From Microcaldota archaeon (GTDB taxonomy: Archaea > Micrarchaeota > Micrarchaeia > Micrarchaeales > CABMGC01), in assembly GCA_027314465.1 (NCBI GenBank), contig DAHVAU010000015.1, positions 1 through 17,855 on the forward strand: a stretch of 17,855 nt of DNA, written 5' to 3'. The position numbers and the translations under genes were made by a program. The notes beneath the pieces were generated by a model. It ran no database searches. It was not told where the DNA came from and worked only from the letters and a program-made list of their open reading frames with translations. Below, one piece after another: positions 5,136-12,873 of this stretch (positions are counted from its first letter, which is position 1; every line of letters begins with the position of its first letter).

Positions 5136-7919
5136 ATGGCTGAGAAGCACGACCAAACTAAACAATCATCCCGGGTTGGGGCATTGGACGTTTCGTTCAA
5201 AAAGCCTAAGGTTACTCCCAAGCCGCAGGCTCGCAGCTCTGCATCATACCTTCCAATAGCTCTGTTCAGCATAAAGGACATGCTCAAGGAGTTCGCAAGC
5301 CACAAGAACTTTCCCGACGCAATAGCCATAGACATAGCGATAATAAGCGTTGCGCTTGCGTTCCCGTTCTTCCCTCCAATCATCCTGATCCCGCTTCTTG
5401 TAGTAACATTTGCGCTTACACTGCTATCGCCTCTTGGAGGCCTCATGGCGATGCTGTTCGAGACGCTGGCGATGTTCGTATTCCAGGTGCCCCTGCTTGC
5501 CTGGATACTCACTCTGTTCATAAGCGTGGCGCTTTTCATAGGGCACAGGCACTACCGCACTATAACTTTCATATACGTGCTGATAATGCTGCCACTCTCT
5601 GCCATAGGCTCGCTGTTCGAGATACCTGCATTCATGATAGGCGTGCTCTTCCTCGGGCACAGGCGTGCAATCGTCTCAACTGTGATAATACTCCTCATGC
5701 TGCCGATACTCTTCGGGCTTACCGGAGTGCAGAACAGCGCGCCGATAGCATACAATGCAGCCCTATCGCACGGCATGCTTCAGGACGGCTCGGCCCTGCA
5801 GTACCTCACGCCTTCCAAGCCCATGCCCGATCTCTCGCAGTTCCCCTCAGCGTTTGCAGGCGCCATAGGCTCAATGTTCAGCTTTTCAGTTGCAGGCCAG
5901 ATCTTCAACGGGTTCGGCCTTGCGGTGTTTGCGCTCTCCTACGGGCTTGAGTTCACTGCAATACAGCTGTTCGTCTGGCTCATAGTGGTATTTGCCATAG
6001 TTGACCACATAATAAAGAGCAGGTCAGCGTACAAGGGCACTGAAGCCAGCCTGCTGGGACTAGTGATGCTGGTGGCGTTCATACTAATCGACATATACAA
6101 CGGTTCTGTGCCTGGATTTGCCAGCATGCTCAGCTTCGTTCTCGCGCCGGTGATAATATTCTCATTCGAGAACTCAAACATACAGGTGGCCCAGGCGCTT
6201 GAGGTTATGAAGAAGGACTTCATGGGCAAGTTCGGCGAAGCGTTCGAGGACCTGACAAGCGGCTCCAGGGAATCGCTCAATGACATAGCAGACTATACCG
6301 AGACCAAAAAGGAGCTCACGGAGGCAGTGATAGCCCCGATAGAGCACAGGGAGATATCCGGCGCATACCACATAAAGCCTACAAAGGGCATACTGCTCTT
6401 CGGCCCTCCGGGCACGGGCAAGACCATGCTCATGCGCGCTATAGCAAACGAGGTGCGTGCAAGGTTCTTCTATGTCAAGACCTCCTCGCTCATGTCACCG
6501 TTCCAGGGGGAGAGCGCGCAGGCGCTCTCAAAGGTGTTCGACACTGCGCGCAAGAATGCGCCATCAGTGCTCTTCTTCGACGAGATAGACGGCATAGCCT
6601 CGAAGAGGGAGATACAGGAGAGCGACATCAGCAGGCAGCTGCTCACAACCCTTCTGGGCGAGATGGACGGGTTCCAGAAGATAGACGGGGTGGTGATAGT
6701 GGGGTCAACAAACGCGCCAAACCTGCTGGACGAGAGCATACTTCGCCCTGGAAGGTTCGACAAGATAATATACATGCCCCTGCCTGACAGGGAGGGAAGG
6801 GCGCTGATATTCAAGCAGTATCTGAAGAAACTTCCTGCCGAGGAGAATCTTGACTACGACAAGCTCGCGGATCTGACGAACAGGTACACTGGCGCAGACA
6901 TCAAGAACGTCTGCGAGGAAGCCGCGAGGCAGGTAGCCGACGATGCCGTCAGGCAGCACAAGGTGCTGAAGATAACAATGCAGGACATAGTGGGCGTGAT
7001 AAAAGCCACAAAGCCCTCCACGTCACTGGCAGCAATAGACCGCTACAACCAGTTCAGGGTGGACTACGAGCGCAGGCTTCATCCTGAGCTCGCCAAGGCC
7101 GGGGACGGTGTGATGGTATCCGACGTAGTGGGGCTTGGCGAAGCAAAGAAGGCGCTCTACGAGGCTGTAGAGATACCGATACTGCATCCGAACCTCATGA
7201 AGAAATACGACGTGCAGGACATACGCGGCATACTGCTCTTCGGCCCTCCGGGCACGGGCAAGACAATGCTCATGAAGGCCGTTGCAAACGAGCTGGAGGG
7301 GGTGAAGCTGCTGGTACTGTCAGGATCTGAGGTATCAAAGAACGGCGTGGAGAATGCCCTGGGGGAGATACGCGACGTGTTCAACAGGGCCAGGGAGAAC
7401 ACGCCGTGCATAATATTCATAGACGAGATAGACGCGCTGATGTCCAGCAGGGACAAGGCAAGCGAGTTCTCGGTACAGGTAGTGAGCGAATTCCTGCAGC
7501 AGCTCGACGGCATAAGGGGCTCGAGCGGCGTGGTTCTTGTGGGCGTGACGAACAGGCCAGACATGCTTGACAGCGCCATAATACGGCCCGGAAGGATCGA
7601 CAAGTTCATATTCGTTCCGCCTCCACGTGCCCAGGACAGGGCGCAGCTGTTCAAGTACTATCTGTCCAGGGCTCCGCTGGTAAACGGCATTGACTTCATG
7701 GCGCTTGCTGGCGAGACTGAGGGTTACACCGGGGCGGACATAGCCAACATATGCAGGGAGGCGAAGATGGCCGCGCTTGAGGCCGACATAACAACATCTA
7801 AGGAGAGGGAGATAACCCTTGCCGACTTGCTCAAGGTAGTGCGCTCTGTAAAGCCTTCGGCGCCGCCGGATTCCATGCACAGTTATATGAGTTTTCTGTC
7901 CATATACGGTGGAAGATGA
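5136..7919 (+). CDS. Membrane-anchored tandem AAA+ ATPase, CDC48-like
   Basis: The 927-residue protein has three parts. A soluble N-terminus of about 40 residues precedes some nine to eleven hydrophobic segments between about 62 and 345, with a more polar stretch near 198-240. Two AAA+ domains follow. D1 has G-P-P-G-T-G-K-T at 423-430 and Walker B D482-E483; D2 has the same P-loop at 703-710 and D763-E764. Both keep a sensor-1 T-N, the R-P-G-R arginine-finger segment and the Y-T-G-A-D-I helix of the CDC48/proteasomal-ATPase clade. No CDC48 N-domain, FtsH protease or zinc motif is seen. It probably unfolds or extracts proteins at the membrane. The ATG at 5136 is preferred over the GTG at 5124 because of TATA spacing. 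The stop overlaps the next gene. Confidence 0.9.
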   Translation: MAEKHDQTKQSSRVGALDVSFKKPKVTPKPQARSSASYLPIALFSIKDMLKEFASHKNFPDAIAIDIAIISVALAFPFFPPIILIPLLVVTFALTLLSPLGGLMAMLFETLAMFVFQVPLLAWILTLFISVALFIGHRHYRTITFIYVLIMLPLSAIGSLFEIPAFMIGVLFLGHRRAIVSTVIILLMLPILFGLTGVQNSAPIAYNAALSHGMLQDGSALQYLTPSKPMPDLSQFPSAFAGAIGSMFSFSVAGQIFNGFGLAVFALSYGLEFTAIQLFVWLIVVFAIVDHIIKSRSAYKGTEASLLGLVMLVAFILIDIYNGSVPGFASMLSFVLAPVIIFSFENSNIQVAQALEVMKKDFMGKFGEAFEDLTSGSRESLNDIADYTETKKELTEAVIAPIEHREISGAYHIKPTKGILLFGPPGTGKTMLMRAIANEVRARFFYVKTSSLMSPFQGESAQALSKVFDTARKNAPSVLFFDEIDGIASKREIQESDISRQLLTTLLGEMDGFQKIDGVVIVGSTNAPNLLDESILRPGRFDKIIYMPLPDREGRALIFKQYLKKLPAEENLDYDKLADLTNRYTGADIKNVCEEAARQVADDAVRQHKVLKITMQDIVGVIKATKPSTSLAAIDRYNQFRVDYERRLHPELAKAGDGVMVSDVVGLGEAKKALYEAVEIPILHPNLMKKYDVQDIRGILLFGPPGTGKTMLMKAVANELEGVKLLVLSGSEVSKNGVENALGEIRDVFNRARENTPCIIFIDEIDALMSSRDKASEFSVQVVSEFLQQLDGIRGSSGVVLVGVTNRPDMLDSAIIRPGRIDKFIFVPPPRAQDRAQLFKYYLSRAPLVNGIDFMALAGETEGYTGADIANICREAKMAALEADITTSKEREITLADLLKVVRSVKPSAPPDSMHSYMSFLSIYGGR
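6387..6424 (+). repeat. 38-nt direct repeat, copy 1 (D1 Walker A)
   Basis: Identical at every base, synonymous sites included, to 7227-7264. After one mismatch a further nine bases also match. It encodes G-I-L-L-F-G-P-P-G-T-G-K plus the first two bases of the next codon in the first AAA+ domain. Confidence 0.9.
7227..7264 (+). repeat. 38-nt direct repeat, copy 2 (D2 Walker A)
   Basis: Second copy of the exact 38-nt match, 840 bp downstream, encoding the D2 P-loop. The flanking domain sequences have diverged strongly, so the identity is local. Confidence 0.9.
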
Positions 7920-9328
7920 TGCTGCCAATACTGCTACTGATGATACTTGTGCCATTCGCTGCTGCTGCAGCAGTGCTCTTGTTGGATGTCAAACACTCGC
8001 ACAATGTGGCCCTGGCCGCCAGTGCTGCGGTCCTGGTGCTTGCGGTGCTTGCGCTCGCAGCGTACTATGCGTACGGTGCGCAGTCATTGTCTTTCAGTGC
8101 CCTGTATATCCAGCAGTTCAACCTGGATTTCGGGCTTGTTGCCACTGGCCCTACAATTGCACTGATGCTGATGACTGCAATAGTGTTCATGGCAGCCTCT
8201 ATGGTGGGCAGGTACTTCATAGGTGACAGGCAGAGGATCTACAACTTCATATTCCTTGTTGCCGAGGCTTCGTCCATCGGGGTCTTTGCGGCATCTAACC
8301 TCTTCTTCCTGTACGTATTCTGGGAGGTGGCGGAGATCATGGTCTTCTTCATCATATTCATGTACGGAGGGTACAACAGGAGATATGCGGGAATAAAGTT
8401 CATAGTGTATTCCCTTGTATCCAGCCTGCTGCTGCTCATAGGGATAATGCTTCTGTACAGCTCTGTCACGCCGCATACCTTTAGCATAAGCGGCATAATA
8501 GCGTCTGCAGGGACCATAAGCGCGCCAAGCCAGCTATTGATCCTTCTGCTGTTCGCGGTCTCATTCATGATAAAGATGCCCGTCTTCCCGCTTCACACCT
8601 GGCTCCCTGATGCACACAGCGAGGCACCTACCACAGGCAGCATGATACTGGCGGGGGTGCTGCTTAAGTTCGGTGGATACCTTCTGCTGCTCACCTTCCT
8701 CATGCTTCCGATAGTATCACACTATGCGTCGTACCTGTTCGTGCTCTTCCTGTTCTCAGCCATCTACTCCGGCCTTGCCTGCCTGGCGCAGACAAACATA
8801 AAGAGGCTAATAGCATACACCAGCATAACCGACATGGCGCTTGTGGGCGTAGGCATAACTTCAATGACTGCTGTTGGCATGACAGGGGCCGTGTACTTCA
8901 TGCTGAGCCATGCAATAGCTATATCGCTGCTGTTCCTTGTCGCAGGAACCCTGGACGAGCTGTACGGCACCCTTGAGATACGCAAGATAAAGGGCGTGGT
9001 TAAGTACTATGCTAGCGTGACGTACCTGTTCGTGATAGGGGTGTTCGGGGCTATAGGCCTTCCTCTCACCGCAGGATTCATAGCTGACATACTGACTTTC
9101 GTAGGCGCTGCTGCTGCATTCGAGGAGTATGGAGTGCTGCCTCTTATCGGGGTCTTTCTGATAGGTGCTGCCCTGTTCTGGGTGATAGAGCGCATGTTCA
9201 TGAACTCCTCATCTGCCACGACTCCATACGGGGTGCTTGACAGGACGGTTATCGCATCGGGCGTGCTGCTGCTTGCAGCATCAATAGTACTTGGTATACT
9301 GCCTCTTGTGCTTCTAGGCGCGGCATGA
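7916..9328 (+). CDS. NuoM/ND4-like proton-translocating membrane subunit
   Basis: A polytopic protein of 470 residues in the proton-conducting transporter family (complex I NuoM/FpoM, also MrpD and hydrogenase antiporter subunits). About 13-14 hydrophobic segments are visible. Charged residues typical of the channel are present: Glu137 in F-W-E, Lys220 in M-I-K-M-P, and Lys251 in G-V-L-L-K. The loop L-P-D-A-H-S-E-A-P-T-T-G-S (230-242) is the strongest NuoM signature. The ATG overlaps the AAA ATPase stop (ATGA), with GGTGGA just upstream, indicating translational coupling; ATG 7919 is an alternative. No other complex I subunit lies in view, so it may belong to a complex encoded elsewhere or act with the AAA protein. 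NuoM rather than MrpD is favoured but not certain. Confidence 0.88.
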   Translation: MMLPILLLMILVPFAAAAAVLLLDVKHSHNVALAASAAVLVLAVLALAAYYAYGAQSLSFSALYIQQFNLDFGLVATGPTIALMLMTAIVFMAASMVGRYFIGDRQRIYNFIFLVAEASSIGVFAASNLFFLYVFWEVAEIMVFFIIFMYGGYNRRYAGIKFIVYSLVSSLLLLIGIMLLYSSVTPHTFSISGIIASAGTISAPSQLLILLLFAVSFMIKMPVFPLHTWLPDAHSEAPTTGSMILAGVLLKFGGYLLLLTFLMLPIVSHYASYLFVLFLFSAIYSGLACLAQTNIKRLIAYTSITDMALVGVGITSMTAVGMTGAVYFMLSHAIAISLLFLVAGTLDELYGTLEIRKIKGVVKYYASVTYLFVIGVFGAIGLPLTAGFIADILTFVGAAAAFEEYGVLPLIGVFLIGAALFWVIERMFMNSSSATTPYGVLDRTVIASGVLLLAASIVLGILPLVLLGAA

Positions 9329-9340
9329 GTCTGGCCTGCA

Positions 9341-10276
9341 TTACAGGAGCATGAGCATTGCAGTGAGCACTACCGATACGGTGAAATTGTCATCGATGCC
9401 AAACCTGAGGCCTTCGATGACAGCGCCGACTGCGCCTACAAGTATGGCGTACGCGCCTATGAACGGATATGACACGAGGGATGTTGCAGCGAAATAAGCC
9501 AGCGTGCCTGCCACCGTCTTTCTCTTGTTGTACGGCAGCCTGAATCCTCCGAACCGTATCCCGACGAGCGTTGCTATCGGATCGCCTATGAATATTGCCG
9601 AGAATACTGCAAGTATGCTCGTGACTCCGAGGAACGAGACTGCGAATAATGCTCCCAGGGCCAGCCACAACGCGCCCCTGCCAAGCGACGATCCGCTGCG
9701 CTCCATCATGTAGAATATCCCGGAGTGCCTGCTGCCCCTGTACATCTCCGCGACGCTTATCATGAATATGCCCCCAAGTATTATCAGAAACATCATCGAT
9801 ATCGCGATGTCTATGCTTGTAAGCATGAAGAGCGCCATGAGTATTACCCCTGCGCCTATATGGAAGAGATCCCTGCTTACCTCAACCTTCCTGTTGACTA
9901 TGCCGCTACTGTATTCCTTGAGGTTTGATATGCCGCTAAGTAGGCCTATGAGCATTGCCTGGGAGAGCAGCACGAATCCCATCCAGTGGACAAGCACCAC
10001 ATACAGCAGGCTCAGCGAGACGTACGTGTTGCGTGCCAGCGGCGTCTTCTCGGTGAGCAGGCCGTTGAATACTACTATTCCTACCTCAAGGAGAATGACT
10101 ACGTGCTGTGGGGCATGCTCTGCAGCAAACAGAGCAGCGCCTGCCACCATGGCCATGGCAAGGAATGCGATGTTCTTGCGTGCGGTCCTTGCCATTCTTG
10201 CGATCGAGAGCACTGCGATGAGCAAGGTTATGGCTATGGTTGAGTATAGCCATATGCCTGAATGAAAGTCTATCAT
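9341..10276 (-). CDS. Dolichol/phytol kinase-like (CTP-dependent) membrane protein
   Basis: A polytopic protein of 311 residues with the kinase/cytidylyltransferase signature in its C-terminal half: R-D-L-F-H-I near 135-140, G-D-P-I-A-T-L-V-G-I-R-F-G (231-243), K-R-K-T-V-A-G-T (251-258) and D-D-N-F-T-V (295-300). These match the SEC59/VTE5 superfamily, which phosphorylates polyprenol, dolichol, phytol or diacylglycerol with CTP. The N-terminal 120 residues are extra hydrophobic helices. It starts 10 nt after the DUF2070 stop, third in an operon led by a cis-prenyltransferase, so a polyprenol or dolichol kinase is the best guess. It converges on the NuoM-like gene with a 12-bp gap. Confidence 0.78.
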   Translation of the reverse strand: MIDFHSGIWLYSTIAITLLIAVLSIARMARTARKNIAFLAMAMVAGAALFAAEHAPQHVVILLEVGIVVFNGLLTEKTPLARNTYVSLSLLYVVLVHWMGFVLLSQAMLIGLLSGISNLKEYSSGIVNRKVEVSRDLFHIGAGVILMALFMLTSIDIAISMMFLIILGGIFMISVAEMYRGSRHSGIFYMMERSGSSLGRGALWLALGALFAVSFLGVTSILAVFSAIFIGDPIATLVGIRFGGFRLPYNKRKTVAGTLAYFAATSLVSYPFIGAYAILVGAVGAVIEGLRFGIDDNFTVSVVLTAMLMLL

Positions 10277-10286
10277 GCAAAGCAGC

Positions 10287-12110
10287 TTATATGATGTATA
10301 TTATCCATGCGGCGATAATATAAGCGGACACTATGACAAGCGGCACTACCCTCTTACCTGTCCTTATTATGTCCAGCCCTACCTTGTTGAGCAGCTCTTC
10401 GGACCCCTTGCCCCATACCTTGAAGCCCTCGATGCGGATCGTCTTGTGCGACATCCTTACCGGCACCATATCCTTTAGTGCAGCATCCATCATGGAGTCT
10501 ATGGCCGTAAGCACCTCATTTAGCCGAGTATATCTTCCCAGCGAGTTCATGGCAGACTTGGCTATGGAGTTGACTGCATGCGTGTCCGTGCTGTACACCT
10601 CGCAGTCAATCCCGTATTTTCTCTTTATGTGTGCAACCACACTGCCCCTAAAGCCTGGGAGCATGTTGTTGGCATCGAAGTAGAGCATCGCGAACCTCCT
10701 CTTCCCGAAGCCGAACACTCCAAGGCTTGTGTATCCCGGCCCCAGATCCGGATTTGGAGCTATCCTGGACAGCTTGACGCACGAAGCACCGAACCACATC
10801 CTGGTCTTCCTGCCTGGCCGCGTTGCTTCTGATATCGCCCTGCCATACCTGCCAATGTAGGGGCTCCCACGGTATATGCCCCTGAGCTCCCCCTCCCCTG
10901 CGCTCTCGAACCTGGAGTTGTGGGCGTCTATTAGCATCGTACGTGATGCGTTCCTGTTGGCTATGGCCTCGAAATCCAGCCCTACCTGCCTGTCAATATC
11001 CTCGGTGACAAGCGGCGCCTTTGAGAGCGTAAGAAGGTTCAGGTCGTTTATGCGCACGTTGACAGCCCTGCACGGGCCATCCTTCCCGTACTTCACGTAG
11101 CCGTAAGCCCGCGCCCGCCTGCCGTTCGCTATGCTGTCGCATATTCTCCTGGACATGTTGCGCACGTCAGAGGTGTTCATGGGGTTGTCCTCTATGTTGA
11201 CTGCGCCGTGAAGCATGAATGGGCTTGAGCCTGGGAATCTTGACACCACCATGCTGCCCAGGCTCTCGGTGAACACGCTTCCGCCTATGCTGCCGAACGG
11301 GCCGTAGTGTATGTCCGGCTTTACGAATACGGCCTTGAGCTTGTTGTCTGCGTAAAGCGATGCGATGTCTATGCTGACGTCACGCTTTACGCCCCCGTTG
11401 CCAAGCACCTTGGTATCCGAGGTGATGTCGTAGAGCCAGTGGCCCACCATGACGCTGAACAGGTCCACGCTGCTTACCGAGAGGTTCTTCTTCGCAGGCC
11501 TGTCAAGCAGATATAGAATAACGTAACCCATGAGCAGGAAGATGAACATACCTGAATAGAGTTTTACCAGCGCTGTTTCAAGGGGTACATCCAGCCTGAG
11601 CAGATAATCTCCGAACGGGACGTAGACCAGGAGGTTTAGTATGGGCTGTATCTCGGCAGTGAGTATGGCAGCCCTTTTCTGCCCGACCGCCACCCTGTTT
11701 ATTATGAACCAGTAGCCGAACAGGCTTGCATTGGCCAGTATCAGTATCACGTATGCAAGCGCGCTGCTGCCAGTGACGTGGTATATCGCCGCATCTGCCA
11801 TTATGAATATTGAATATGCAAGCGATACTGCAAGGACAGCAAACAGGGCGTGCTTGGTCTTCATCTTGCGCTTGACTATCCTTAGCACAAGCACGGTGAG
11901 CAGGGCAGGGAAGCTGATTGCAAGTATGCCCGAGCTGCCTCCAAGTCCAACAGCGCTGTACGGTCTTGCCATAAGCCCGGGATGCGTTATAAGCGCAGCA
12001 ACAGTGCCTGCGAATGCGCCTATCGCTATTATGATCAGAATCTGGGCTATGCTATTTGGGATCTTTATGGTAAAATAGTCAGAATAGCTGGTGAGGCTCC
12101 TCTTTTGCAT
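10287..12110 (-). CDS. DUF2070 family archaeal membrane protein
   Basis: A protein of 607 residues of unknown function, matching DUF2070, which is widespread in archaea. About seven hydrophobic segments fill residues 20-203. A large soluble domain follows with D-I-H-Y-G-P-F-G-S-I-G-G-S (266-278), M-L-H-G (299-302) and a later I-D-A-H-N motif. A single C-terminal hydrophobic helix (about 585-607) ends the protein. Several conserved His, Asp and Asn residues suggest a metal-dependent hydrolase or similar active site, but that is inference. It lies 9 nt after the cis-prenyltransferase stop and 10 nt before the kinase-like gene, arguing for a job in polyprenol-linked glycan or lipid handling at the membrane. 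Confidence 0.82.
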   Translation of the reverse strand: MQKRSLTSYSDYFTIKIPNSIAQILIIIAIGAFAGTVAALITHPGLMARPYSAVGLGGSSGILAISFPALLTVLVLRIVKRKMKTKHALFAVLAVSLAYSIFIMADAAIYHVTGSSALAYVILILANASLFGYWFIINRVAVGQKRAAILTAEIQPILNLLVYVPFGDYLLRLDVPLETALVKLYSGMFIFLLMGYVILYLLDRPAKKNLSVSSVDLFSVMVGHWLYDITSDTKVLGNGGVKRDVSIDIASLYADNKLKAVFVKPDIHYGPFGSIGGSVFTESLGSMVVSRFPGSSPFMLHGAVNIEDNPMNTSDVRNMSRRICDSIANGRRARAYGYVKYGKDGPCRAVNVRINDLNLLTLSKAPLVTEDIDRQVGLDFEAIANRNASRTMLIDAHNSRFESAGEGELRGIYRGSPYIGRYGRAISEATRPGRKTRMWFGASCVKLSRIAPNPDLGPGYTSLGVFGFGKRRFAMLYFDANNMLPGFRGSVVAHIKRKYGIDCEVYSTDTHAVNSIAKSAMNSLGRYTRLNEVLTAIDSMMDAALKDMVPVRMSHKTIRIEGFKVWGKGSEELLNKVGLDIIRTGKRVVPLVIVSAYIIAAWIIYII

Positions 12111-12119
12111 TAGAACACA

Positions 12120-12818
12120 TTACTTCCCGAACCTTCTTTCCCTCCTGTTGTATTCTGCCATGGCATAGTACAGGTCCCTTTTTGTGAAATCCGGCCACAG
12201 CTTCTTTGAGAAGTATAGTTCGGCATAGGACAGCTGCCAGGGCATGAATCCGGACAGCCTCTTCTCTCCAGAAGTCCTTATCACGAAATCTATGTCAGGC
12301 ACCTGGTAGGAGAGCAGGCAGTTCCTGAACGCCTCAGCGCTTACATCGTAGCCCCTATGCACGAGGTTCACAAGCTTCTTTGCGCCGAAGATCAGGTCGT
12401 CCTTGCCGCCGTATCCTATAAGCATGTTGATTATGCCTTCCTTGTTGTTCGCGGTCTTCTTCTCAATGGTACCAAGCAATCCCACAAGGTCCTTTGGCAC
12501 TATCTCCTTGTTGATTATCATGTTGACCTTTATCTCAAGCTCCTCGAGTCTGTTGAGTATCTTGATGTCCTTGCACGCCCTGCGGTATATGCTAAAGAGG
12601 GCCCTCACCTCGTTGGGTGACCTGCGTATGTTCTCTGAGGAAAGCGCCCACACTGTAAGGTTGTTGACTCCGTACTCTCTGGACCACTCGCTGAAGTCAA
12701 TGAACTTCTTCACACCCAAGTTGTAGCCCTGTAGCATGGACAGTCTGTGGGACCTTGCCCACCTCCTATTCCCGTCCGGTATCAGCGCAAGTGACTTTGG
12801 CGTAGAGACGAATCGCAT
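12120..12818 (-). CDS. uppS: cis-Prenyltransferase (polyprenyl diphosphate synthase, UppS family)
   Basis: Adds isopentenyl units in cis to make long polyprenyl diphosphates, the precursors of dolichol-type sugar carriers in archaea. It has 232 residues, a normal length. Conserved regions in order: P-D-G-N-R-R-W-A with catalytic Asp15, W-A-L-S-S-E-N, I-G-Y-G-G-K-D-D, and the C-terminal I-R-T-S-G-E-K-R-L-S-G-F with W-Q-L-S-Y-A-E-L-Y-F and W-P-D-F. It is first gene of the three-gene minus-strand operon with DUF2070 and the dolichol-kinase-like protein. Product chain length cannot be read from sequence. Confidence 0.95.
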   Translation of the reverse strand: MRFVSTPKSLALIPDGNRRWARSHRLSMLQGYNLGVKKFIDFSEWSREYGVNNLTVWALSSENIRRSPNEVRALFSIYRRACKDIKILNRLEELEIKVNMIINKEIVPKDLVGLLGTIEKKTANNKEGIINMLIGYGGKDDLIFGAKKLVNLVHRGYDVSAEAFRNCLLSYQVPDIDFVIRTSGEKRLSGFMPWQLSYAELYFSKKLWPDFTKRDLYYAMAEYNRRERRFGK

Positions 12819-12848
12819 CGAGATCTCTTTTTTTAATACTCTGTAAAT

Positions 12849-12872
12849 GGTATTTATCTACCTATTTATATA
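12849..12872 (-). promoter_or_regulatory. TATA-like boxes upstream of uppS
   Basis: Two candidates on the minus strand are GATAAATACC (12849-12858) and TATATAAATAGG (12861-12872). The nearer one would start transcription about 10 nt before the uppS ATG. The sequence does not decide between them. They abut the 3' end of the enolase gene. Confidence 0.4.
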
Positions 12873-12873
12873 G

